Below, piece by piece: positions 26,941 through 35,036 of a stretch of DNA of 64,000 nucleotides. How positions within the stretch are numbered: the stretch's first letter is position 1; the number at the start of each line of letters is the position of its first letter. The notes below the pieces were generated by a model, which made no database searches, had not been told where the DNA came from, and saw only the letters and a program-made list of their open reading frames with translations. The position numbers and the translations under genes were made by a program. The stretch is from CAG-1000 sp964490375 (GTDB lineage: Bacteria; Bacillota_I; Bacilli_A; RF39; UBA660): positions 11,439 through 75,438 of the forward strand of contig CAZBAZ010000001.1 of NCBI GenBank assembly GCA_964490375.1, in the 5' to 3' direction.

Positions 26941-28122
26941 ACTCCATCTACTAAAGAAACTCTTTCCTTTTGCTGGGAAATTTACATAGTTTCTTGGGTC
27001 TGTATAACTACTACCATACATTATACCAAAATGTAGATGTGGACCCGTTGTACAATAATCATAACTTTCTCCACCACCTGATGTACCTATTATGGTATTT
27101 AAAGTTACATAATCATTTAAAGAAACTTTAATTGTATGTAAATGCATATAAACAGTTGTGTATTCTTTTCCATTGACTCGATGTTTTATATATACCATAT
27201 TACCTCCACAACTGGAGTTTTTCTTGTTTGGATTAGATACTCTTGTTATTTTGCTTACAATTCCAGCGGCACTTGCATATACACTTGTACCTGTTGGGAC
27301 ACCAATATCAACTCCATTATGCATTCTATAATAGTGAAGAGTCGGATGGTATCTCATTCCATAATTACTACTCATATAGCCTCTTGTAACTGGTCTTGTA
27401 AAACCATTCGCATAAGGAATATTTATACAATCTATTATGCTTGTAGTTTCTTTACAATTATATTGTTTGTAAAGTTTTTCATATGCTTCTACTTCTTTTT
27501 TACTTGCTTCTAGGTCAGCTTTAGCATCTTTATGGTCATCAACTAAATCATCCATAGTTAAATTAGATGATTTTAATTTTTCATTTAGTTTATCTATTGT
27601 AGATTCTGATTTTTCAATTTGTTCATTTAAATCTTTTTGTTTTTGCTTATTTTCATCAATCAAATTATTCATTTCATCTATTAATTCATCATTATATTTA
27701 GTTAATTGTTCAACTACTGATGCTCTATAAATAAAATCCGTAAATGAAGATGCTCCAAATATGTATTCTAGATAAACATTATCTTCTCCAGACAATTGTT
27801 TAAATGATACTAAATTATCTATTTCACCCTGTTTATTTTCTATTTCTTCATTTAATTCTTCTATTTTATTTTTTGATTCTTCTATGTCTTTTTCACATTG
27901 TTCTATTTCGCTAGCATATTTTGCTAAATCAGTTTCCATTGCTTTTATTTCTTTTTCTACTTTTGATTTTTGTGAATTTATAGAGTTAACTTTTGCTTGG
28001 TCTTCAGCAAGTTTATCTTTTAAATCTTTTAAAGTTGTTTTATTGCTAGTAGCACTAACGTTAAAGATGAATGTGAAGAAACATAATAATATTAAAATTT
28101 TTTTAAATATATTCTTCATCAT
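26938..28122 (-). CDS. Coiled-coil M23 (LytM) peptidoglycan hydrolase, likely FtsEX partner
   Basis: 394 aa. N-terminal signal peptide (ILILLCFFTFIFNVSA), long coiled coil at about 25-230 rich in E, K, I and L heptads, then an M23 endopeptidase domain at about 255-385 with complete zinc ligands: MHNGVDIG (HxxxD) and GPHLHFG (HxH), plus VYMHLHT. The architecture equals EnvC/PcsB-type hydrolases that FtsEX switches on at the division site. Its ATGATG start overlaps the ftsX stop, so it is translated from the ftsEX mRNA. Confidence 0.9.
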   Translation of the reverse strand: MMKNIFKKILILLCFFTFIFNVSATSNKTTLKDLKDKLAEDQAKVNSINSQKSKVEKEIKAMETDLAKYASEIEQCEKDIEESKNKIEELNEEIENKQGEIDNLVSFKQLSGEDNVYLEYIFGASSFTDFIYRASVVEQLTKYNDELIDEMNNLIDENKQKQKDLNEQIEKSESTIDKLNEKLKSSNLTMDDLVDDHKDAKADLEASKKEVEAYEKLYKQYNCKETTSIIDCINIPYANGFTRPVTRGYMSSNYGMRYHPTLHYYRMHNGVDIGVPTGTSVYASAAGIVSKITRVSNPNKKNSSCGGNMVYIKHRVNGKEYTTVYMHLHTIKVSLNDYVTLNTIIGTSGGGESYDYCTTGPHLHFGIMYGSSYTDPRNYVNFPAKGKSFFSRWS

Positions 28123-29018
28123 ACTTTTAAATATTTCCTTACTGCTCTATAACTACCAAAAGCTCCGACTAATACTCCAATAATCATTAATGCAAATACA
28201 ATTGTATATAATAATTCTGATGGTTTTACAAGTTTAATAATATTTGTAAATACTTTTCCTCCCATCTTATCATATAAATATGCATATCCATAACAGCAAG
28301 CGGCTATTGGAAGAATTGAACCAATAAATCCAATAATTATTCCTTCAAAGAAGAAAGGTTGTTTTATAAACATATTGCTTGCTCCGACTAAACGTCTTAT
28401 TTCTATTTCTCTTCTTCTTGATTGAATTGTTATTTTAATAGTATTACTAATTAAGAAACATGTTACGATAATAAGACCAATAACTATAATGTATGTTGCT
28501 TTTTTTACTAAATTAAATATTTTGACTAATTCTTCTACTGAACCTTCTCCATATTTAACTACATCTACATTTTCAATCTTTTTTAATTCATCTGCTGTTT
28601 CTCCTATTTTATTTATATTTTCTACTTTAACTAAAAATGTATCTTGTAATGGATTTGTTTCTTCTGTATATTCAGATAATACACTATTAAATACATCCGA
28701 TTCTTTTTGCATTGATGCTTTTACATTTTCTCTTGAATTGAATGTTACTTCTTTTATGTTACTTAACATATTTATTTTTTCTTCAACAAATGCTATTTGA
28801 TCTGTTGTTGCTTTTCTTTTCAAGAATACAACTATATTTAAATCTCCTTCTATTTCTTTAGTAAAATTATTTACATTGTATGAAAGTATTATACTAAAAC
28901 CAACCAGTATTAAAGTTATTGCTATACATGAAATACTTGCAAGTGAAAGAGAGAAGTTTCTAAAAACACCTTTGAATGATTCATCAATATTTGTTAATAA
29001 TATTCTAATCGCTTTCAC
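28119..29018 (-). CDS. ftsX: Cell-division ABC permease FtsX
   Basis: 299 aa, usual size. Cytoplasmic N terminus, TM1 (SISCIAITLILVGFSIIL), an extracellular loop of about 125 aa (EGDLNIVVFLKRKATTDQ...) that typically binds the hydrolase coiled coil, then three C-terminal TM helices (ATYIIVIGLIIVTCFLISN, IIIGFIGSILPIAACCYGYAY, LLYTIVFALMIIGVLVGAFG). The start lies 14 bases inside ftsE. Confidence 0.95.
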   Translation of the reverse strand: MKAIRILLTNIDESFKGVFRNFSLSLASISCIAITLILVGFSIILSYNVNNFTKEIEGDLNIVVFLKRKATTDQIAFVEEKINMLSNIKEVTFNSRENVKASMQKESDVFNSVLSEYTEETNPLQDTFLVKVENINKIGETADELKKIENVDVVKYGEGSVEELVKIFNLVKKATYIIVIGLIIVTCFLISNTIKITIQSRRREIEIRRLVGASNMFIKQPFFFEGIIIGFIGSILPIAACCYGYAYLYDKMGGKVFTNIIKLVKPSELLYTIVFALMIIGVLVGAFGSYRAVRKYLKV

Positions 29019-29703
29019 TTCTATAATTTCCTTTCAATGTATCTTTTATAATTAATCCTTTGTCTAGTTTTACAACTCTTTTTTTCATTTTGTTTACTAT
29101 GTCTTCAGCATGTGTTGCCATTATAATTGTTGTACCTAATTCTTTATTAATATCATCTATAACTTTCATTATTTCCATTGATGTTTTTGGATCTAAATTA
29201 CCTGTTGGCTCATCACATATTAGTACTTTTGGATCATTTACTATTGCTCTTGCAATTGATACTCTTTGCTGTTCTCCACCAGATAATTCTTCTGGATAAC
29301 TTCTTAATTTATCTTTAAGCCCAACTTGTTCTATAGCTTTTATTGTTCTTTTTCTTACTTCGCTTTCTTTTAAGCCATATATTTCTAAAGCAAATGCTAC
29401 ATTTTCAAATACTGTTTTTTTAGGTAATAATTTATAATCTTGAAAAACAATTCCTAATTTTCTTCTTAATTTATAAATTCTACCATTTCTTAATTTAGCA
29501 ACATTTATGCCACCAACATATACTTCTCCTCTTGTTGGCTTTTCTTGTCTATATAAAAGTTTTATTAATGTTGATTTTCCACTTCCAGATTCTCCTATAA
29601 TAAATACAAATTCACCTTTTGATATGCCTAAATTAACATCACATAATGCTGTTACGCCATTTGTATATCTTTTGGTTACATCTCTTATTTCTATTAACTG
29701 CAT
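29005..29703 (-). CDS. ftsE: Cell-division ABC ATPase FtsE
   Basis: 232 aa. Walker A GESGSGKSTLIKLL, Q-loop VFQDYKLLP, signature LSGGEQQRVSIARA, Walker B VLICDEPTGNLDP and switch His ATHAEDIV. With FtsX it transmits the ATP cycle across the membrane to a peptidoglycan hydrolase during division. GGAGGAAT precedes the start. Confidence 0.96.
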   Translation of the reverse strand: MQLIEIRDVTKRYTNGVTALCDVNLGISKGEFVFIIGESGSGKSTLIKLLYRQEKPTRGEVYVGGINVAKLRNGRIYKLRRKLGIVFQDYKLLPKKTVFENVAFALEIYGLKESEVRKRTIKAIEQVGLKDKLRSYPEELSGGEQQRVSIARAIVNDPKVLICDEPTGNLDPKTSMEIMKVIDDINKELGTTIIMATHAEDIVNKMKKRVVKLDKGLIIKDTLKGNYRSESD

Positions 29704-29740
29704 AAATTCCTCCTATCTAATTATAAATTTATTAATATAA

Positions 29741-30646
29741 TTATCCAATGGCAATTTTTTCCTTTTTAGTACCACCTAATACTTCATAGCAGTCACTTAC
29801 AACTATGAAAGCATCTGGGTCTATTTCATGAATTGCATCTTTAAGTAATGTATACTTTTCTGTTGGTACTACGCACATAAGCATTTTCTTTCTTTTATGA
29901 GAATAAGCTCCTTTTATATCTAATTCTGTTACTCCGCTTTCTATAATTTTCATTACAAAGTCTGCAACTTCATCTGGATAATTTGTTTGAATAAAGAAGT
30001 TTTTTGAATTGCTTATTCCAATTAATATTTTGTCTACTAAGTATGTTGCTAACATTGTAATAATAATTGAATACATTACTGATGTATATCCAAATACAAA
30101 TGCTCCACTTGCTATTATTACGACAGAAATAATTCTCAATATTTTACCTAATGGCATTTTTTTATAATGCTGTATTACTATTGCAATTATGCTTGTTCCA
30201 CCTGTATTAAATCCTGACTTATATACTAATGCTTCTCCAAAGCCACCTACAACGCCCGCTGCTAAAACATATAATAGTATGTTATCAAATGAAAAATGTA
30301 TCATTTCTGGTATATCTGAGGTTGCATAAATAAATAAAGTATATACACTTGCTCCTATTATTGACATTAAAGATTCTTTAAATCCTAATGTAATAATACT
30401 TATTATTATAAATATTATATTTCCAATTAGAATAATAACACTTGAATTTAATGAAAAGAGTTTATTTAAAATTACTGCTAAACCACCTAAACTACCACTT
30501 ACAAAATTATTTGGTAAACAAAATAAATTAAATGATAATGCAGATATTAATGCTCCAAATACAAACATAAATGATTGTTTTGCTATATTTTTTGAAAATA
30601 ATTTTTCATTTACCATTTTACTATTAATTTTTTTAAATAACTTCAT
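29741..30646 (-). CDS. YitT-family membrane protein
   Basis: About 301 aa. Five to six TM helices in the first 200 residues (SFMFVFGALISALSFNLFCLP, VIILIGNIIFIIISIITLG, ILLYVLAAGVVGGFGEALVY, FNTGGTSIIAIVI) and a C-terminal DUF2179 cytosolic domain. Typical YitT motifs GSLGGLAVIL and GFNTGGTS are present. Start taken at the ATG (30646) preceded by GGAGAAGAG; a more upstream ATG overlaps that site and lies directly after a TATAAT. Transport role is suspected in the family but unproven. Confidence 0.85.
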   Translation of the reverse strand: MKLFKKINSKMVNEKLFSKNIAKQSFMFVFGALISALSFNLFCLPNNFVSGSLGGLAVILNKLFSLNSSVIILIGNIIFIIISIITLGFKESLMSIIGASVYTLFIYATSDIPEMIHFSFDNILLYVLAAGVVGGFGEALVYKSGFNTGGTSIIAIVIQHYKKMPLGKILRIISVVIIASGAFVFGYTSVMYSIIITMLATYLVDKILIGISNSKNFFIQTNYPDEVADFVMKIIESGVTELDIKGAYSHKRKKMLMCVVPTEKYTLLKDAIHEIDPDAFIVVSDCYEVLGGTKKEKIAIG

Positions 30647-30722
30647 ATTCTCTTCTCCCATTTTAAATTATAGCAAAATTTGATATTTTTTTCTATAGGT
30701 GCAATAATACTTTTCATTCAAA

Positions 30723-30745
30723 TGTAAAAGAAGAATTGCTTCTTC
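30723..30745 (-). terminator. Weak terminator-like hairpin after prfB
   Basis: AAGAAG / CTTCTT stem with 5-base loop, then TTTTACATTT on the minus strand. Short stem and interrupted T run, so only modest support. Confidence 0.4.
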
Positions 30746-31828
30746 TTACTTTTTTAAATATTCGTCTAAAAATTCTTGTATTTCTCCATCTAATACTTTA
30801 TCAACGCTTGATGTTTCATGGTTCGTTCTACTATCTTTAACTAATGTATACGGACACATGACATAACTTCTAATTGCGCTTCCAAAGTTTACATCCATTA
30901 TGTCTCCTTTTAATTCTTTGACTTTGTCATTAAATTCATTTAAATTAAGCATGAATAGTTTACTTTTTAGCATTTCCATAGCTCTTTCTTTATTTTTTAT
31001 TTGACTTCTTTCTATTTGACAAGATGTTACTAATCCTGTAGGTAAGTGTGTTATTCTTACTGCTGAATCTGTTGTATTTACTCCTTGGCCACCACATCCA
31101 CTAGATCTATAAACATCTATTCTTAAGTCGCTTTCTTTTATTTCAACATTTAAATCTTTATTTATTTCTGGTGTAACTAATACTGAAGCAAATGATGTAT
31201 GACGCCTACTATTACTATCAAATGGACTAATTCTTACTAGTCTATGTACTCCTGTTTCTCCTTTTAAATAACCAAATGGATAGTTACCCTTAACTAGTAA
31301 AACAGCACCTTTTATACCTACTTCTTCGCCATCGTTTTTACTTATTATTTCATATTTATAATCATTTTTTTCAAAGTATCTTGTGTACATTCTAAGTAAC
31401 ATATTAGCCCAATCATTGCTTTCTGTTCCACCTGCTCCTGAATGTATTTCTATGTATGCATTAGATGAATCATATTCACCATTTAAAAAAGTTGCTAGTT
31501 TTAAATCATTTATTTTCAAATCTATTTCTTCTATTTCTGTTATCAGAGATGCTAAGTCTTCTTCTCCTAATTCTAGTTCTAACATTTCTTTTAATGTGCT
31601 TACATTATCAAAAATATTATCATATTTATTAATAATATTATTTAATCTTTTTTGTTCTTCTAATACAGGTTTTGTACTTTCTATGTCATTCCAAAAATCT
31701 AGACTTGATGATATTTTATTTAATTCTTCCATTCTTTTCTTTTTATCATCTATTTCTAGTTTGTTTTTTAAATCACCTAGTGAACTTAAAAATTCATTAA
31801 TCTTTTTTTCTATTTCCTTTGTTTCCAT
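30746..31828 (-). CDS. prfB: Peptide chain release factor 2, without the usual frameshift
   Basis: RF2 terminates at UGA and UAA. 360 aa with the stop-recognition SPF motif (ISPFDSNSRRHTSF) and catalytic GGQ (SSGCGGQGVNTTD). In many bacteria prfB has an in-frame UGA near codon 25 needing +1 frameshifting; here the aligned region (NKLEIDDKKKRMEEL) is continuous with no TGA, so this autoregulation is missing. Presence of RF2 shows UGA is a stop in this organism. Confidence 0.97.
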   Translation of the reverse strand: METKEIEKKINEFLSSLGDLKNKLEIDDKKKRMEELNKISSSLDFWNDIESTKPVLEEQKRLNNIINKYDNIFDNVSTLKEMLELELGEEDLASLITEIEEIDLKINDLKLATFLNGEYDSSNAYIEIHSGAGGTESNDWANMLLRMYTRYFEKNDYKYEIISKNDGEEVGIKGAVLLVKGNYPFGYLKGETGVHRLVRISPFDSNSRRHTSFASVLVTPEINKDLNVEIKESDLRIDVYRSSGCGGQGVNTTDSAVRITHLPTGLVTSCQIERSQIKNKERAMEMLKSKLFMLNLNEFNDKVKELKGDIMDVNFGSAIRSYVMCPYTLVKDSRTNHETSSVDKVLDGEIQEFLDEYLKK

Positions 31829-31850
31829 ACTAAAATTATAACATTAATAT

Positions 31851-31876
31851 AAAAAAAAGAATAGGATAACCTATTC
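31851..31876 (-). terminator. Rho-independent terminator of the thioredoxin/rhodanese operon
   Basis: Minus strand GAATAGG TTAT CCTATTC followed by TTTTTTTT: a perfect 7-bp stem and strong T tract, directly after the gene at 31871. Confidence 0.9.
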
Positions 31877-32362
31877 AGTTTTATCATTAACTATAAATTC
31901 ATTTTTGATTTTTTCACAATAAGAAGATTTATTTTCAGATTTATATTCTTCTATAATAGCGTCTAATAATTCATCTTGCATTTCACTTGCAAATCCATGA
32001 AATATTTTATCTCCAATTATAGTGTATGGAATACCTGATGATTCATCTTTATTTAATTCTTTAAATTTATTCATTATGTTTGAATTGTCTTCGTTAAACC
32101 AAGTTTCAAATCCGTATACATCAAAGTAACTACTATATCTTTTTGATATCTTTTCTAAATATTCAAATTCTTTTTTACAATGAGGACATCCATCTCCCCA
32201 AAATATAAATACATTTACTTTAGAACTATTGCAATCAATCATGTCAAGTGTAGCATTTTTTTCTATTGTATTTGTTGCTCTATTAAAAAGCATTAATATT
32301 AATAATAAAATTATAAATATTAAAGATATACCAACGATTATTAATTTATTACTTTTTTTCAT
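31871..32362 (-). CDS. Membrane-anchored thioredoxin-like protein (CPHC)
   Basis: 163 aa. N-terminal membrane helix (LIIVGISLIFIILLLILMLF), then a thioredoxin fold with active site FWGDGCPHCKKEF near residue 60 and the cis-Pro loop GIPYTIIGD near 112. The domain should face outside. CPHC is a DsbA/TlpA-like dithiol. It is last in an operon behind a second thioredoxin-like lipoprotein and a rhodanese-like lipoprotein, so thiol-disulfide or sulfur work outside the membrane is likely. Confidence 0.85.
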   Translation of the reverse strand: MKKSNKLIIVGISLIFIILLLILMLFNRATNTIEKNATLDMIDCNSSKVNVFIFWGDGCPHCKKEFEYLEKISKRYSSYFDVYGFETWFNEDNSNIMNKFKELNKDESSGIPYTIIGDKIFHGFASEMQDELLDAIIEEYKSENKSSYCEKIKNEFIVNDKTE

Positions 32363-32365
32363 ATT

Positions 32366-32818
32366 TTACTCCTTGCTTAAATAAACATATTTTTCCATCC
32401 AAGTTTTAAAATCATTTACTGATTCATAGTATATTAGATCATCATCGCTATCTGCTTTTAAATATGCTTTATATTCTCCATTATTATACACTATTACTGA
32501 TGGATAATATTTTAAAAAATCATAAATTTTTGTTTTTTTGACGTCTGCCCATTTCATTTTGTAAAAAGATATATTATTTTCATTACTAAAATCTTCTACT
32601 ATTTTGCTAAATTTTGCTGATGTTGTACACCCTGGCATATAAATTAATAATGCAAATGAATCCTTTTCTTCTATTAAATTATTATATTCTGTATCTGATA
32701 TTTCTTTTATTTCTATATTTGAATAATAAGAGTCATTTAAATAGAATTTCTCTATTTTTTCTTCTTTTGAGCAACCAATTAATAAACAACATGTTAACAA
32801 TAAAAGTATTTTTTTCAT
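32366..32818 (-). CDS. Thioredoxin-like lipoprotein with CTTS active site
   Basis: 150 aa. Lipoprotein signal LLLLTCCLLIGCSKEE (lipobox LLIGC). A thioredoxin-like domain follows with LLIYMPGCTTSAKFSKIV: the usual CxxC is CTTS, so only the first, nucleophilic cysteine remains. YYPSVIVYNNGEY supplies the cis-Pro strand. The start at 32818 was picked because a GAGG lies upstream and it begins the signal peptide; a longer frame overlaps the preceding gene. Monothiol sites occur in reductases that resolve mixed disulfides or act as sulfur acceptors, which is inference here. Confidence 0.75.
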   Translation of the reverse strand: MKKILLLLTCCLLIGCSKEEKIEKFYLNDSYYSNIEIKEISDTEYNNLIEEKDSFALLIYMPGCTTSAKFSKIVEDFSNENNISFYKMKWADVKKTKIYDFLKYYPSVIVYNNGEYKAYLKADSDDDLIYYESVNDFKTWMEKYVYLSKE

Positions 32819-32819
32819 T

Positions 32820-33473
32820 TTATGCCTCATGTAAAGAATCAAAATTTATATTATGATATGGTATTTTATAAAATTGATATGAAGTTTCACCATATTTTGT
32901 AGTTTTTACTTCAACATTATTTTTTCCTTCATAATACCAGTATCCACCAACATTATAAATTTTATTTTCATCCCATCCAAGTGAAACTAATAAGTTTTTA
33001 GTGAATCCTGCATATCCTCCACCACCACACATTAAGAAAATATTTTTATCTTTTGGAAATAAATATTCTAATATATCAAGTGATTCTTTATAATTAGCAA
33101 CATATTTACCATTTTCATCTAATCTAAACAATGTTTTACCTGTATAACCTTCTCCAATTTCTTCTGGTAAGCCAAATAATGGTGCTAGATATGGATAAGG
33201 AACTACTTCAAATCCTTTTACAAAGCCTGATATATAAGAGTCTCCGCCAATGTTTTCATATACTCCATCATCTTTAAGCATTCTCATGTCTCTATAAACA
33301 CTATCTTCACGATTTAAATAATTATCAATAGTACTCTCATTTATATTTTTATCTATACCAAGTTGACCTCTTTGTCCTTCTGATAATTCTGGTTGTGGTA
33401 GTGTACTTAGTGTTTCTTTTGTACAACCACACATGCAAATTATTAATAAAATACTTATTATAACTTTTTTCAT
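32820..33473 (-). CDS. Rhodanese-like lipoprotein
   Basis: 217 aa. Signal peptide with lipobox (IICMCGC) at residues 10-17. The C-terminal half has a rhodanese-like core: YKESLDILEYLF, then the candidate active-site loop IFLMCGGGGYAGFTKNLL near residue 150 and a strand plus Gly-Gly turn IYNVGGYWYYEG. The CGGGGYA loop has one Cys and lacks the Arg usual in sulfurtransferases. Start 33473 has AAAGGAG; the frame extends 25 codons upstream without one. First gene of a three-gene operon with the promoter at 33520-33548. Confidence 0.7.
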   Translation of the reverse strand: MKKVIISILLIICMCGCTKETLSTLPQPELSEGQRGQLGIDKNINESTIDNYLNREDSVYRDMRMLKDDGVYENIGGDSYISGFVKGFEVVPYPYLAPLFGLPEEIGEGYTGKTLFRLDENGKYVANYKESLDILEYLFPKDKNIFLMCGGGGYAGFTKNLLVSLGWDENKIYNVGGYWYYEGKNNVEVKTTKYGETSYQFYKIPYHNINFDSLHEA

Positions 33474-33519
33474 ATAATTACTCCTTTCACTTAAAATATA
33501 ACTTAATTTATTAAATTTA

Positions 33520-33548
33520 TATATAATCCTTAAGTTGAATTTGCTCAA
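33520..33548 (-). promoter_or_regulatory. Promoter of the rhodanese/thioredoxin operon
   Basis: Minus strand TTGAGC (33543-33548), 17-base spacer, TATATA (33520-33525). An inverted repeat CTCAAC-5-GTTGAG (33544-33560) covers the -35 box and could be an operator. Confidence 0.55.
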
Positions 33549-33560
33549 CTATCGGTTGAG

Positions 33561-34253
33561 TTACTTTTCGCAACTATTTCCAAGTGACAAAGGAACTTTA
33601 TATGTTATAGTTTTATTATCATTATTTACTGCTTTTATTTCTAAATATAATTCATTATCTTTATATTCTTTACATGAACTTGTATAGTTATCTATTACAA
33701 ATGTTACATTTTCTAAAAAAGTATCTAACTTTACATTTTTTTCGTAAAATGATTCATTACTTACTTTTTTTATAATGTCATTATGCGTTTCATATAATGT
33801 ACAATCTATGCTTTTATAAATATTTTCATCTTCTTCACCACAATATTCAATATTAGTAATATATATAGCTGACTTTGTTTTATTATATGAAATACTACCA
33901 GAGATTTTAAAATCTTCGCATGAAGTAGATATAGATTTAAAGTAAAATGAACCGTTAAGTTTCAGACAATATATAACGCATAATAAAGAAATTACTACAC
34001 ATAAAATTATTATAATGTATATTTTTTTATCTTTTTTTACATTTTTATATTCGCCATCATAAAATTCTTCTAAACTAATATTAAAGTCTTTTGACATTTG
34101 TTTTATAAGGGAAATATCTGGCATATTCTTGCCATTTTCCCATTTTGAAACAGCTTGGTATGTAACATTATATTTTTCTGCAAGTTCTGCCTGAGTTAAA
34201 TTATTCTTTTTTCTAATCTCTTTAATAAATTTTCCTATTTTTTCTTGATTCAT
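33561..34253 (-). CDS. Transmembrane XRE-family regulator with Cys-bearing outside domain
   Basis: 230 aa. Residues 5-62 are a Cro/C1-type helix-turn-helix (RKKNNLTQAELAEKYNVTYQAVSKWENGKNMPD). One TM helix at about 76-97 (IYIIIILCVVISLLCVIYCL) is followed by an extracellular domain of about 130 aa containing five cysteines (TSCED, EYCGE, DCTLY, SSCKE, NSCEK). Such a one-component protein could sense an outside signal and act at a DNA site. It lies just upstream of the thiol-protein operon on the same strand, and the operon promoter overlaps an inverted repeat, so direct regulation is a reasonable guess. Promoter at 34273-34301. Confidence 0.8.
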   Translation of the reverse strand: MNQEKIGKFIKEIRKKNNLTQAELAEKYNVTYQAVSKWENGKNMPDISLIKQMSKDFNISLEEFYDGEYKNVKKDKKIYIIIILCVVISLLCVIYCLKLNGSFYFKSISTSCEDFKISGSISYNKTKSAIYITNIEYCGEEDENIYKSIDCTLYETHNDIIKKVSNESFYEKNVKLDTFLENVTFVIDNYTSSCKEYKDNELYLEIKAVNNDNKTITYKVPLSLGNSCEK

Positions 34254-34272
34254 AATTTACTCCAACATAAAT

Positions 34273-34301
34273 ATTATACCATTTTTTAGGTTCTACATCA
34301 A
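34273..34301 (-). promoter_or_regulatory. Promoter of the XRE regulator gene
   Basis: Minus strand TTGATG (34296-34301), 17 bases, TATAAT (34273-34278), with a TGn extended -10. Transcription would start about 10 bases before the Shine-Dalgarno TTGGAG. Confidence 0.75.
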
Positions 34302-34311
34302 TTTTGCATTT

Positions 34312-34340
34312 ATAAAAATAGTATGACTAAGCATACCATT
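34312..34340 (-). terminator. Terminator after the gene at 34339
   Basis: Minus strand AATGGTATG / CATACTATT stem (one G-T pair), 6-base loop, then TTTTTAT. Confidence 0.65.
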
Positions 34341-34980
34341 AATTTTTATACATTTCTCTGTTAAAATAAAGAGACCTAAATATATCTAATTGTTTAGAAT
34401 TATATGTTATATCAAAGCCGTAATTACTTAAATCTTCAACCAATCTATTTTTTTGCATATCTTGTGGTAATGTTGATAAATTGTTATTACTAAATGTGCA
34501 AATTAATCCTAAATTTCCTATTCTTCTTAATTTAATTACTGCTTTTGACGTTGGTACTGTAAACTGATATTCAGTATAATTTAAATCAAATACTTTTTTA
34601 AATCCTCTTGAATTAATTATTTCAATTGTTTTTGACATAGTACTTTCACTAGTAAATGTGCCATTAAATAATTTAGAATCTTGTTTATTAAATCCTGATG
34701 TATCTAAATTTTCATACCACATCTTTTTCTTTTCATTATTGTTAATTAAACCAAAGAATTTTTTATCTTTATGTTCTGTTCCACCAATCACTTTACTACA
34801 TCTTAATATTGTACATAGTGGTTCTATTTGCTCTTCTGTTTTATCACTTAAATCTGATTTAGTCCAATATATATCATGCTTTTCTATTGTTAAAGTGTTT
34901 GGTATTTTATGAGCAGTTAATAATTGATAATATTTATCATAATTACCATCTAACTTAAAACTAACTTCTATTGTATTCAT
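34339..34980 (-). CDS. Hypothetical protein, possible CYTH-like fold
   Basis: 213 aa, soluble, single gene between terminators. I do not recognise it firmly. The start IEVSFKLDGNYDKYYQLL, the later IYWTKSDLS and VIKLRRIGNLGL alternate charged residues in a way reminiscent of CYTH/triphosphate-tunnel proteins, but the full EXEXK motif is not visible. GGTGATAAG precedes the start and a TATAAT lies about 25 bp upstream. Confidence 0.45.
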   Translation of the reverse strand: MNTIEVSFKLDGNYDKYYQLLTAHKIPNTLTIEKHDIYWTKSDLSDKTEEQIEPLCTILRCSKVIGGTEHKDKKFFGLINNNEKKKMWYENLDTSGFNKQDSKLFNGTFTSESTMSKTIEIINSRGFKKVFDLNYTEYQFTVPTSKAVIKLRRIGNLGLICTFSNNNLSTLPQDMQKNRLVEDLSNYGFDITYNSKQLDIFRSLYFNREMYKN

Positions 34981-35036
34981 CTTATCACCATATAGATTAT
35001 AACATAATTTTTGATATTTAATAAACTTGTTGCCCT

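Noticed and set aside
30746..31828. Mycoplasma-like genetic code (UGA as Trp)
   Set aside because: RF2 is present and Trp codons are TGG in the genes checked, so the standard code is used.
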